NCBI GenBank assembly: GCA_964017065.1 | Contig: OZ024788.1 | Location: 8,279,202 to 8,343,201, forward strand | Length of the DNA stretch: 64,000 nucleotides | Direction of reading: 5' to 3' | DNA from: Haliclona indistincta | Taxonomy: Eukaryota > Porifera > Demospongiae > Haplosclerida > Chalinidae | Part shown: positions 23,901 through 31,293 of the stretch, one piece after another | Layout: each line of letters begins with the position of its first letter | Numbering within the stretch: the first letter of the stretch is position 1 | Translations under genes and position numbers: made by a program | Notes under the pieces: model-generated | The model's input: only the letters and a program-made list of their open reading frames with translations | The model's database searches: none | What the model was told of the DNA's origin: nothing

Positions 23901-26900
23901 GGCCCAAATATTACCTTGGCTTGCAATAGTACAAGTAGACTAACAACATTGCAATTACTCACTAGAGCCAATTTGAATAATCTGCTTTTCTTCAGTAATA
24001 TTTTTATTTTTCCACCGCGCCCGCCGCCCACGCTTGCCAGTTGACTGTTTTACAGGAGCCGATTGCTTGTCTGCTGCAGGTAGTAAAATTACTAGACATG
24101 TAAATGACTGAAATCATACATGTAGCTCAGCTTACTTTTCCTTCGTTTGGTTGCTGCTTCCGGCTCAGTATCGTCATCTCTGCCGACAATGACGCCCTTC
24201 CAAATTGTAGTCTTTCCACAAAGACTGTCATGAACACAATCATACATGCATATCAGGAAGGTGGTGGTGTCTATTAAAATACAGGGTAACATGGGATTGA
24301 TTGTTTTCTCAGCAGCAGTAGCAATATTATAAGTTATAAATGATGATGTTATCGAAGTAGATTGATGTGTCTATCTTTCATTCACGATTTGCCCTCGACT
24401 GTGACAGAGCATGACTCAACTGCCTTTCCAAGGCATTTCCGTTGGTCTTGGTGCTTCGGAATCTATTGCTGATTTTTTCCTCAAGTGCTAAATCCACCTT
24501 TTCTAAGGAAAAAATTATCTACTTGTCTTTTAGCCGAAAAGTGCCTAGCTCCATTTCAGATAATCTTCTTTATTCGTTCAAAATCATCGAAGTTTGCATG
24601 TGAACATGGTGTAGTGCTTGGCTATGTACAAACGAAGATCGTCAACAATGCATGTATAATGCAACTCTGTTATTTCATTCAGGTTTCTTAGTCCCATCTT
24701 AGTCCTGGTTTCTTGGACTAAGGGATTATTACACCCGGTTCAGGTAGTTGACCATCATCTCTGATCTTTAGCCATATCCGCTAATAACAGTCTGGCTCAA
24801 AATGACATATGTCGTTGCAGGAGTAGCACACCCTTGGTATTGCCGGCCTTTGGAGTGCCTCTGTTCAACTGGCGGTCTTTGTGTACTTATCTGGATGAAC
24901 TGTCTGCCTTCATCTGCCAAAGAGATTGGAGTAGGGTCTGGTTCCTGGCACCACTTGCACACCCCTATCGACTTGATCTGCTAGTTCTTATCTGTCATGA
25001 ATGGTAGTGCACTGGTCGATGAGATTTTAAATGTAACCGGATACAGTGAGCTGCTCATAGTGTCCCATTTTAGATCATATGCAAGACTAGCCTGGTGAAA
25101 CATCAAGTCATACTCTTGCCTGCCATTGCCTCTACACTTGTGAGCCTCAGGATAAACGCCTGGTGGGCCCAAATATTACCTTGGCTTGCAATAGTACAAG
25201 TAGACTAACAACATTGCAATTACTCACTAGAGCCAATTTGAATAATCTGCTCTTCTTCAGTAATATTAATTTTTTTCCACCGCGCCCGCCGCCCACGCTT
25301 GCCAGTTGACTGTTTTACAGGAGCCGATTGCTTGTCTGCTGCAGGTAGTAAAATTAATAGACATGTAAATGACTGAAATCATACATGTAGCTCAGCTTAC
25401 TTTTCCTTCGTTTGGTTGCTGCTTCCGGCTCAGTATTGTCATCTCTGCCGACAATGACGCCCTTCCAAATTGTAGTCTTTCCACAAAGAATGTCATGAAC
25501 ACAATCATACATGCATATCAGGAAGGTGGTGGTGTTTATTAAAATACAGGGTAACATGGGATTGATTGTTTTCTCAGCAGCAGTAGCAATATTATAAGTT
25601 ATAAATGATGTTATCGAAGTAGCCACACATTGATTGATGTGTCTATCTTTCATTGACGATTTGCCCTCGACTGTGACAGAGCATGTTCTTATCCAGTTTA
25701 GTGTTACCGAATAAGGCTACTGTCATTTGGTGGCTAACAAGGAAGCGAGACGTTTAATGACACTGGAAGCCTCTCGACACTGGAAGCCTCTCGACCCAGG
25801 CCACCATTTATGGAGAACACCAGCGGAGAAAAATAAGCATATTCAACCTCACCGCACCCTTTGACCATAAGCACGCTTTTTTTCTTATTCATGTTTTTCA
25901 TAGGTGGATGAGAGGTTGGACTGCTTGTTTGAAAGAGCATAAGGGTTAAATACACCTACATCAAACAATGATCTTTCTGAGCTGCCTCCCCAGAAACCAT
26001 TGACAGAGATATCTAGTCTTGCGTTGTTGTCTCTAATGACTGTAGCAAGGTTTAGATGTTCACCAGAGAGTGGCTGGAGCTTAGGTTTTATACACACTTC
26101 TGTGCAGACCTCCAACAGTTGTTGATCTGTGAAGTATCTTAATTCATTGTGCCTAAGAGTAGGAAAACCACCCTTGGCGCAAGAGAGTGCATGGTCTACA
26201 GTAAAGGTGGATCCACATACACAATTTGAGGGCAGGTTGAGGGGTTGCCATCCATAGCGTAGCGCAAGAGCGTCTCTGAAAGCACCTTTGTGGAGGGAGA
26301 AACCATGCTCTTTTAATATGGAGTTTGTAATATCATCTTCCTGTGGATGTACTCCAGATGAACAAATGACGGCTCGGTGATTAACAACAAGATACAAATC
26401 CTCACCTCATGAAAATTGACAAGAATGTCGTCTGTTGGTAAGGTTCGTCTGAATGAATAGCGCTTTTCCCCGATGGTAAACCCTTGATTAAGAGCTGCTC
26501 TTAATTCTGAAATTCTTTCATGCTCATAAAAAATTATGCTTCGGAATCTATTACTGATTTTTCCTCAAGTGCTAAATCCACCTTTTCTAAGGAATACAAT
26601 TTCATCCTACTTGTCTTTTATCTGTGTGGAGCCGAAAGTGCCTAGCTTATCCATAATCTCCTTTCCTGTATTCATTTAAATCATCAAAGTTTGCTTGTGA
26701 ACGTGGTGTAGCGCTTCCAAACTTTCCTATGTACAAATGTTCTGCAGTGTAAGCTAAGCTTGGTGGCAGCAACCAAAACATGCACCAGAAAGTTTTTGAG
26801 TTTCTATGTCAAAGTTCACAGTGCATAGCAAGTAGGTACCATACCCGATTTTGATGCATTGTATTGATCAAAATCACTACAATGATTTTGTAGTGATTTT

Positions 26901-28778
26901 GAAGTAAATGTTTCTCTGTCTCTAGTTTTGAACAGGAGACAGAGAAACATTTCAGGCTTGTACCTGTACAGCAGAGGCTCTTTGCATTCGTCGCGGAAGC
27001 TGCAGACCACATGCATCATAGCTAGCTACATACATGTAGACTCACATAATGAGCGTACCACTCTCCTTGGCTTATTATAAAGCTCACCTGTTCAATGGCC
27101 CTGCTGACAGCTAAATCCAACTGCTGAGAACTTGGCCGGGCAGTCCCGTGAATGTTGTTCTCGCCACAAAGCCGCTCTAAGGAACGTATGCTATAGCCTC
27201 TTTTTCCAGGGTACAGCTGCTGAAGATGAACGCTTAACTGACCATGTGTTATTCGATCCACTTCCACTTTTTCCCTAATATAAGCGATGAGATCACCCAG
27301 CGCTGCCATTGGGTACATCTGAACACGTGGTGAGGGAGTACACGTGACCGGCCACGCCTTGTGGGCGTGACGTGAAGGTTTCAAAACTAGAATTTGTTTT
27401 AGTTTTGTTTGTTTATGATTATTGTAAAAGGTTTGACAATAGAAGTGTAATGATGGTATAATGCATGTAGAATGCTAAAGTTCGCAATCATCTTCGTGCC
27501 GGCTACTCGCTTCTCCAACTTGTTCTCATCCTCGGCTGGAAGTCATCTTCATCGCTGTAATCCGAGTCCAATAGAATCGGACGTTTAGAGCTGGAAGGTT
27601 TACTGCCACGGCACTGTTCACAGTCACTCTGTCGGACAGCAAACAGCTCTCGGCGAGGGCTCTTCCAGAATGCTAGGCCTGAAAAAGAAAAATAGGCATA
27701 AATTAGGAAAGATTAATGCAATGCTGTTTCTAAACCTTGAGTTGCTGGCAAATCCTCCAAGGTCAGGCCATCAATCGTGACAATCACAGGATCAGCTCCC
27801 CACTTTCGCTGGACAGCTCCCAAAATATAATCCATGTTGGCAGTGCTCTCTACTACTTCAACGAAGAATTTGCTCTCGTGCTGAAAATCGACCTTGCCAT
27901 TCCTTCGTCGTTGCATTGAAGCCTTTACTATTTTGAGGTTGAAGGTGTTGAGGGCTTCTTTAGCTACCACAGAGTGAATCTGCGTCGGACAACGGAAATC
28001 GGACATACCATGATGAGTCGAACAAGGATTGTATACTCCAGCAGCCGAGACTGAAGACGCGTGACGAGAACTGCTGGATGACTGAGCTTACACGTGGCAG
28101 GTCCCGCCACATGCTATTTAAGGTCCGATCTGCCCAGCCATTTCATTGGACAACAGCATAGGTGCGAATCCAAGGTGCAAAGCCAGTTGATCCTCAAGCT
28201 GTCGCGTGCCGAATAAATTATTTAGGAATTTGGATTTAGGATTTTGCAAAATTCGTTATTTAGAATTATGAAATTTGAATTAAAGTCAAAATTCGTTATT
28301 TTTAAAGTTTCAAAATTTGAGATTTTTGGTTGGAGGAAATATACACGGACCCACCTTAACCCTTGTGCGCCCACGTGCACCGGGTAAAGATCGATTATTC
28401 AGTCTTTATGTGGCCTCACTATAGTCAGTTTTGACAAAATACAGAATTTGTTTGTTGATTACTCTGTCATAATTGATTAGAAGTTATATTGATAATAATG
28501 TGTTAATCTTACTGTCATAATTATTCTTTTTATATGCCAATATATTCTAACTTGGTTGTTTTCCTTCACACAGAAAAATCAAATCACTAATGGCTACCGG
28601 TTCATATCCAGCACCTCCACTATCCTACCCTCTGCCTCTCAACCTAACCATCGTCCCAATACTGATCAGCTTCTCCACACTAGCGTTGGCCGCTTCCACA
28701 CGATGGGGCAGAAGATGGTGGATAACGACTGTGTTAGTCGGGATGCTGTATGGTTTTATAGCTGCCAGGAGAATGTGA
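8947..28778 (+). CDS. AGPAT5: 1-acylglycerol-3-phosphate acyltransferase epsilon-type (AGPAT5), nine exons
   Basis: Exons 8947-9165, 9301-9373, 9447-9571, 9688-9743, 9796-9826, 9949-10089, 10176-10284, 10498-10609 and 28574-28778 join in frame at every junction. They give 356 residues (human AGPAT5 is about the same size). Motif I is N-H-Q-C-T-V-D-W (His94-x4-Asp99) and motif III F-P-E-G-T-R is near residue 174-179, both acyltransferase signatures. YDLTILYEG and the H-I-H-I-R-R-V-P segment also fit AGPAT5. The last exon encodes a C-terminal hydrophobic pair resembling the AGPAT5 tail. Role: acylates lysophosphatidic acid to phosphatidic acid in ER or mitochondrial membranes. The first eight exons occupy 1.7 kb; the last intron (10610-28573) is about 18 kb and full of mobile elements. 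The last-exon assignment rests on phase (2 plus 1), the acceptor CACACAG and tail similarity. The gene converges on IGBP1 with about 100 bp between stops. Confidence 0.88.
11418..12535. mobile_element. 1,118-bp element with about 90-bp inverted ends and 9-bp target duplication
   Basis: Both ends read TAGCCTCGTCCCC inward and stay similar for about 90 bases (GAAACG(A/G)ACGAA, GGCCTGGTATCTATTGCA). AGATATCCA is duplicated at 11409-11417 and 12536-12544. A 9-bp duplication fits Mutator-like or related superfamilies (inference). There is no transposase, so it is non-autonomous. It sits inside the retroelement remnant, whose reading resumes on the other side. Confidence 0.8.
11789..12335. mobile_element. 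Possible nested TA-flanked element inside the 1.1-kb element
   Basis: GAGACCTTTAGATT at the left and its near inverse AATCTAAATGTCTC at the right bound about 547 bases, and both sides carry TA. The inner ends are also GTTACGTGTAAC-like on both sides. The central ORF is not recognisable. This would be a second-level insertion. Confidence 0.4.
12989..13500. repeat. Exact 43-bp direct duplication (12989-13031 and 13458-13500)
   Basis: The same 43 bases (starting AGGTCCCATTCC, ending CACCATAACAT) occur twice, 469 bp apart. One copy lies in the RNase H remnant and the other interrupts the gag-like frame without breaking it. It looks like a templated insertion or repair copy. The length is far above chance. 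Confidence 0.85.
13213..13620 (-). pseudogene. Retrotransposon gag-like remnant
   Basis: Two minus-strand frames carry parts of a Ty3/DIRS-type gag core. The first is L-L-T-V-I-G-E-E-A-R-E-V-Y near 13600. The second is a later frame with H-F-R-V-H-L-N-R-R-V-Q-E, Y-D-Q-Y-C-T-A-L-R-K-L-A and L-R-D-R-I-V-L-G-I near 13420-13250. The parts are separated by the 43-bp insertion and a frameshift, so it is non-functional. It probably belongs to the same element as the RNase H remnant. Confidence 0.55.
14280..17941 (-). mobile_element. 3,662-bp DNA transposon, 27-bp inverted ends, TTA target duplication
   Basis: The left end GGCCACTACAAGTTGTACTT (continuing to 14306) and the right end (17915-17941) are inverse copies with one mismatch. 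TTA flanks both sides (14277-14279, 17942-17944). The insert exactly interrupts the pogo transposase frame, and excision restores it, which proves the boundaries. The element carries one long ORF. A subterminal GCGGGCGGG occurs near both ends. The superfamily was not resolved: the 3-bp TTA duplication is seen in PIF/Harbinger and some other groups, but the protein is not a Harbinger type. Confidence 0.9.
14472..17753 (-). CDS. Large DDE-type transposase, unclassified (1093 residues)
   Basis: A single uninterrupted frame from ATG 17753 fills the 3.66-kb element. A candidate catalytic triad is D in C-L-D-D-K-H-K (about residue 618), D in Y-T-D-G-G-P-D-H-R (about 724) and E in N-P-V-E-R-I-M-S (about 767), with the order and spacing of an RNase H-fold transposase. 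The G-E-P-G-F-P-V-A-A-V-E segment follows the first Asp. The last roughly 160 residues are Cys-rich (CEQCGSW, CVYCAQ, CVGCKDR) and look like a zinc-binding domain. The lack of stops over 3.3 kb suggests recent activity or a young insertion. The real start may be a later Met (MSVSPLV), because the first 19 residues are hydrophobic and weak. It lies antisense inside the AGPAT5 intron. Confidence 0.8.
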   Translation of the reverse strand: MLFLCASVAHLQLFLFNIAMSVSPLVNASIYCCTSQQVLLPWRILQVGRPGHTIQQFYHDVAAPLIASSSQSNSYYLDKAFLGRSKTELDEIDMQIPLDVAIASYGGFVRYITSQQVQRTKECENNAFQVMLASQRQLCLRKLPRKKTEYNRKDGLYNCILDFLQEEGLAFTTHDVDHVGINLVRTLQECLWYIDGRHTIIEQHSSKIPTVFSRFVGFNVPEKSKHRKRALGNMQHDVLSGLHQSLFRVLQASFWQQTEKWKQFHGDTAALASSLAHYCDYLGDQCKKMKLNHVSTTPVRNLADSICVKFVKPCQRDCLPRFNELNQHLQTRQTYEHVFLNQFTPDDPRKRYDYLQSLERSGCKFPVVIVTHSSGNNAGNVHFAWRVSSTEPLEAIMDRSQKVIEEIKPRFPVFHTRAMRTEMFTKFGLVSPNVKPAVLRHFYRSLTGDMSSANDSSEAEIDERVLEVLSMEPEDSQTVFDLREVRTSHNVTKFDVFWEEAAKFIEEDVGTAVDDRRHGTVTHLAKAVSIRDFREQVKTRVPDGTPIPSEEWLRLQFWPKSKKTRTALQHTGRLNVKYMVQQRQFRKSHPDEHYAAAIFRYIREFAIMHKEISTFACLDDKHKIKIGEPGFPVAAVERGKRVLVKVGSSFEVGDHDFTKFGMVPSVTLVNDIPAEITGSWYSGKVFFSLKESAFEPSSPIRHTTELYSLLLENTYVNPVLLLYTDGGPDHRLTYLSVQVALIALFRKLDLDYLCAARTAPCHSWKNPVERIMSIFNLGLQSVGVMRQRKDEEYEEVVDKCKNLGDLRAAAVKNHDIKTTTLDSIEPVKTLLTQLFKRLQLKEENFRPVNAASEQSIEELWDSIQEVEPTLALGEPLRKEHLSHKHELNGFLEHCCIRRHYFFVVKKCGSSSCKFCLPPRLPEDTFSRIHAIPDPMPGTEGHYKSFDDLYGNDTDESHRPSLQKTSKKKKTLPFASSLRHVKNVDMMLECEQCGSWRLLYCEQKLTKKERETLGEALADVSFTCGASLQDLQLPGRLENVYVRDISCEDPIERLYYTAKYPLICVYCAQSVDKDSDSGYFPQCVGCKDRAKIKV
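18470..18965 (+). pseudogene. Tc1-type transposase fragment
   Basis: One plus-strand frame reads Q-K-F-L-K-S-F, S-I-G-R-K-P-G-S-G-H, then M-R-Q-D-D-E-A-T-A-T-Q-L-Q, L-G-W-I-Y-R-G-S-A-Y-C-Q and K-P-H-A-K-H-P-I-K-V-H-A-W. This is the HTH and early catalytic part of Tc1/mariner-like transposases. It stops at 18964 before the second and third catalytic residues, so it is truncated. No inverted ends were located. Confidence 0.65.
18966..19454. other. No gene seen
   Basis: AT-rich intronic spacer with short poly-A and poly-T runs. No coding motif, element ends or RNA gene was recognised. Confidence 0.35.
19455..19935 (-). CDS. Hypothetical protein exon with BEN-like C-terminal domain
   Basis: The frame gives a Ser/Pro-rich N-part and a C-terminal roughly 90-residue region (L-A-K-I-C-I-I-F-G-R-K-E-L-A-R-C, L-D-E-N-K-I-N-Y-I-K-A-L-I, W-E-L-C-R-G-S-L) whose pattern resembles BEN DNA-binding domains. 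It ends with basic residues. Upstream minus-strand sequence (19940-20300) is Pro-rich in other frames, and a short exon-like block at 20530-20470 ends in a good donor. The frame changes near 19930, so either an intron or a frameshift is present. The element at 20533 interrupts what lies upstream. It is probably a transposon-linked or decayed gene. Confidence 0.35.
20062..20180. repeat. 39-40 bp minisatellite, three copies
   Basis: GGTGACTAGCAGGTGGAGGA followed by GGATAGCTAGCGGATGG recurs three times with few changes. On the minus strand it encodes a Pro/Ser-rich repeat. Confidence 0.8.
21280..21900 (-). pseudogene. HECT ubiquitin-ligase C-terminal fragment, three exon-like pieces
   Basis: Minus-strand blocks at about 21894-21708, 21660-21560 and 21530-21280 read the end of a HECT-like domain. 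The first has E-L-D-Q-F-V-E-G-L-Q-P-L and P-L-F-V. The second has V-R-F-S-Q-R-D-S-N-F-R-A-I-E-E. The third has L-I-F-F-T-A-A-D-R-Q-P-P-L-G-F, T-S-C-D-L-V-L-R-L-P-T and Y-I-S-F-K-D-S-M. Donor-like GT and acceptor-like AG sites bound the pieces. The likely catalytic Cys lies in S-T-S-C. No N-terminal part is visible inside the element, so this is probably a captured host fragment. Confidence 0.55.
21940..22563 (-). pseudogene. Integrase-type transposon protein, N-terminal HTH part, frameshifted
   Basis: ATG 22563 opens 153 codons with a helix-turn-helix (GRPSIVPRDQLEFLIQSGFS, then V-S-T-V-R-R-R-M). One base out of frame near 22115, the same protein appears to continue (D-L-D-A-I-V-S-Q-A-Q, Q-F-P-G-W-G-N, R-V-R-E-P-Q-S-R-V-D-P-E-G) before it stops near 21950. 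Proteins with this layout in animal genomes continue into an integrase core, which is absent here. I infer a broken transposon gene within the foldback-like element. Confidence 0.55.
22650..22815. repeat. Tandem 19-20 bp repeat in the right end of the foldback-like element
   Basis: GTGTATACCAAAATAAAGA is repeated about nine times nearly perfectly. It accounts for a spurious 151-codon ORF on the minus strand. Confidence 0.9.
23546..24292 (-). CDS. Unrecognised multi-exon gene fragment, copy 1
   Basis: Three minus-strand exon-like blocks. The first, near 24292-24134, ends E-A-A-T-K-R-R-K. The second, near 24080-23965, reads K-Q-S-A-P-V-K-Q-S-T-G-K-R-G and ends at a GTGAG donor. The third, about 23915-23546, has R-G-N-G-R-Q-E-Y-D-L-M-F-H-Q and C-K-W-C-Q-E-P-D-P-T-P-I-S-L. 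The third block carries a frame difference relative to copy 2. The family is unknown, and the setting suggests a transposon- or repeat-borne gene. Confidence 0.3.
24768..25653 (-). CDS. Unrecognised multi-exon gene fragment, copy 2
   Basis: Same three blocks as the first copy. Here the third block stays open from G-P-P-G-V-Y-P-E-A-H-K to the C-K-W-C-Q-E-P-D segment in one frame, so this copy is closer to intact. The first block extends upstream (I-T-S-F-I-T-Y-N-I-A-T-A-A-E-K-T). No known domain was recognised. Confidence 0.3.
25690..26397 (-). pseudogene. Non-LTR retrotransposon ORF2 3' fragment
   Basis: The minus strand reads L-H-K-G-A-F-R-D-A-L-A-L-R-Y-G-W, then C-V-C-G-S-T-F-T-V-D-H-A-L-S-C (zinc-binding CxC-H-C), R-L-D-I-S-V-N-G-F-W-G-G and F-D-V-G-V-F-N-P. 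A second frame continues with N-G-G-L-G-R-E-A-S-S. This is the post-RT, C-terminal part of a LINE family common in marine invertebrates. Frameshifts separate the parts. It interrupts the third copy of the 1.3-kb repeat. Confidence 0.6.
26869..26952. repeat. Two adjacent perfect hairpins
   Basis: The first hairpin has 14-bp arms 26869-26882 and 26888-26901 (CAAAATCACTACAA) with a 5-base loop. The second has 17-bp arms 26906-26922 and 26936-26952 (AAATGTTTCTCTGTCTC) with a 13-base loop. Only four bases separate the two. Confidence 0.85.
27022..27384 (-). pseudogene. HTH fragment of an integrase-core transposon protein
   Basis: Reads A-A-L-G-D-L-I-A-Y-I-R, G-K-R-G-Y-S-I-R-S-L-E-R-L-C and D-L-A-V-S-R-A-I-E-Q-V. 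This is the DNA-binding start typical of integrase-core proteins found in cnidarian and sponge repeats. The frame ends soon after, and no catalytic core follows within the next kilobase downstream. It is probably truncated. Confidence 0.4.
27503..28006 (-). CDS. Two-exon orphan protein, 148 residues
   Basis: ATG 28006 to donor at 27736 (CAAG|GTTTAG), then acceptor TTTTTCAG before 27678 to TAG at 27503. The exon lengths 271 and 176 join in frame. The first part is a compact mixed domain (V-V-A-K-E-A-L-N-T-F-N-L-K-I-V-K-A-S-M; V-D-F-Q-H-E-S-K-F-F-V-E-V-V-E). The second is basic then acidic, with C-E-Q-C and D-S-D-Y-S-D-E-D-D, suggesting a nuclear or chromatin-like tail. I do not recognise it. 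It lies antisense in the AGPAT5 intron among repeats and may be a transposon accessory gene. Confidence 0.5.
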
Positions 28779-28882
28779 CCCCACTCACCCAATCTGTTGA
28801 TAATAATTTATGGAGAATGTTTTGTTAAAATAATTAGTCTCTAAACACGAATTATTTTATCCCTTTGTTGAGTTCACTATAG

Positions 28883-31022
28883 TCATCCTTTTCCTTTTCG
28901 ATTGCCGTCTCCTCTTCTGTGTTCTGTAAAAAGGACAAAAGTTACTGTTAATCTGGATACTATTTGTACAACTATGTAGCAGATATTGGGTTCGGTATAA
29001 GCTCTTAGAAGTTACACTTTAGGCAATAAGTTTACACTCTGTGCACGCCACACTAGTCAACTAGTTATCAGTGACAGAAGCAAACTTTTGAGAGACTGAT
29101 GTAACACAAGGCAATCCCGATCATGAATAATGTGCTCCAAGCACAGGAAAGCTTTGCTAATTCGACCCGTTGACCATGATACGTTTCTGTGACCGAAAAC
29201 AACATAGCAGCTGAATTGTGTCCTGGTCTTGCACACATACTATCAATGTTATGTGCTGTCTGCATTTCAAGGGTTCAACTACACGTATCACAATTCAATG
29301 GTCTACTAGTTAGTATAGTGTCATGTTTACCATCTTTATACTCATCAAATGCTCGTGCTTTCATCAGAGCTGCTTCATCGTCGTCGTCACTCCTCTTGTC
29401 TTCCTCCTCCTCTGGATTCACTTTCTTTGGCTGAGACTGTTGTGCCTTTGCCTGAGCGCTGCAAAGACATGCTTTGAAACCCGATCATGTGATGAGTATA
29501 TATGGTTCTTACACTTGTCGGCTATATTCCTGCTGGTAGAACTCCTCTAAACTAACGGTGGGCAGGCTAGGATATCCTGCACCTAACAGCTTTTCCTATA
29601 GAGAAAAACTATCACTAGGGTCATGACTAGGGTAGTAAAATTAACCACCAACAGTATGTCTCGTGTTGCCAAGGTAACCCATGAGTTTTTAACCCGACAC
29701 GAAGTTTCAACCAAAAAAATTCCGGTAAAAGCTGCCATCAGGTAAGACCTCATTTCCAATTCTGTTAGCAACCAATGATTCATTTTTGGGCATTTGAAAA
29801 ATAATCTAACTTCTTAATGAAAGCAAACAAGCACTTAAGAGTCGTGTTCTTTCTCACCCTGAGCATCTCGTGTGTAATGACCAGTGGTTTACTGGGTTTG
29901 TTAACTGGAGGAGGAGGTGGACCAGCGGCGGCAGCTGATGGTAGCTCTCCTCCGCCCATTTCCATCATTTTCTGCAGTAGCTCCGTCTCTTGGTCAATGG
30001 ATTCCATCAGTTCTCTTGTCTTCATCACCCACAGCTCTAGAAGAGTCTTGGTATGTGCTCTCAGTACTTCCTCATCCACTCTTCCTGGTACATCCTCAGG
30101 TGATGTGCTGGATGCAGCTAGCTGATCACTGAGTTGCTGAAGACATGAAATAATTATAGATAGACATCTTTTGCATATTTTAATGGAACATTATCGAAAA
30201 GTAAAATTTTGGGCAAAAGTTATAGTTTTGTGACTCAAGAGCCCTTCTAATCTCTGAAAACTTTTGTGAATCTATGTATACAAACAATTCCTTGCTCACC
30301 TTTAGTTTCTTCTCTGTCTCCTTCTTGGCCTTATATCGTGCTATTTTGCTCTCCCTGGTTGCAGTCACTTTCATGAAGCTTGTCTTTCCGCCACTTCGGC
30401 TAGATTGGTCCGATGAGTCAGGTTGAGTGATTGGTGGTGAACACTGTAAAAAGAAGAGCCAGACATGAACAAACCAAACAGCAACCAATAGGATAACCTG
30501 TTCTGTGAGTCCGTAGTCTGCGCAGCGCTGAAGGTAGTCAGCAAGATATACCTGTTACGTAAAAAGACAGTGAAACAACCTAGAAAAGAATATTTCGTCA
30601 CACACTTTTGCTCTACGGAGAATGTCGAGTCGGTCTCCATCAGTGAGCTGTGATACCAGGTCACCAAGCAGAGCAGGAATAAGGAGATATCTGTATGACG
30701 AGGTGAATATTTCACAACAGAATGACTACAAATATGCGGGCTCATGAACTCACTTTAGGTCGTTAGTAGCAATCTCTTCTAGTTGTTCGTTGCGACTGAA
30801 CATGTCTAGTTCGCTAGCTAGGCGAGTAGCTGTCTCTAGTCTACCTATTCCCTCTTGTACTTCTTCCTACATGTACAGGCCGTAAAAACGTACTAGACAT
30901 TTGCCTACCTATTTACATACCTTGAAGCATTTGTCACTGGCTGATATAGATCCATTTTCCACTCGCTTCTGCACGTCCCAACCACGAGTGAACAGTTCTG
31001 ACAACCCTTGGCTTTCAGCCAT
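28883..31022 (-). CDS. IGBP1: IGBP1 / alpha4 (Tap42) PP2A-binding regulator, nine exons
   Basis: Exons 31022-30921, 30866-30754, 30690-30606, 30551-30498, 30443-30300, 30136-29858, 29595-29513, 29458-29331 and 28923-28883 join in frame to 342 residues (human 339). Signatures are N-E-Q-L-E-E-I-A-T-N-D-L-K-Y-L-L, the S-K-I-A-R-Y-K-A-K-K-E segment, G-A-G-Y-P-S-L-P-T and the C-terminal D-E-Y-K-D-E-H-R-R-G-D-G-N-R. Tap42/alpha4 binds and stabilises PP2A-family catalytic subunits downstream of TOR. The N-terminal half is the alpha-helical TPR-like fold. The last exon is only 41 bases, and its frame was chosen because it restores the conserved GNR tail. A Pro/Ala-rich linker sits in exon 6. The 3' ends of IGBP1 and AGPAT5 face each other. 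Confidence 0.92.
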
Positions 31023-31293
31023 CTTTGTGATTAACATTCATAGCCAAAAGTTAATAAAATTAATATTATCTGACCAGCATACAATTAATTTTAGCTTCTG
31101 AACTGCTGTCGAACCACAAATAACTTTTATTAACTAATTTTAATTTCAAGTCATACACATTGCAGATTGGTTGAGAGAGTAACACACATTCCTAGCATGA
31201 TTTTTCTGATGTCATGCAGTGCGAGAAGATTTACTTGATTCCATTTCCATTATTATATTTATGTCACTTTTCATTGCAAAATAAACAAATCAC

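Larger units (their letters stand above)
23031..25690. repeat. About 1.3-kb direct tandem duplication, two full copies plus start of a third
   Basis: TATCTTTCATTGACGATTTG starts copies at 23031 and (with one change) 24372, and again at 25644, so the spacing is about 1,340 and 1,272 bp. The copies are about 95 percent alike by eye across coding-like and non-coding parts. The third copy is cut by LINE-derived sequence and resumes near 26536. Copy 1 has an extra short internal duplication near 23130-23200. Confidence 0.85.

Noticed and set aside
29068..29265. 65-codon ORF with a hydrophobic segment as an extra IGBP1 exon
   Set aside because: Splicing past it to 28923 restores the conserved IGBP1 tail in frame; using it would lose that tail.
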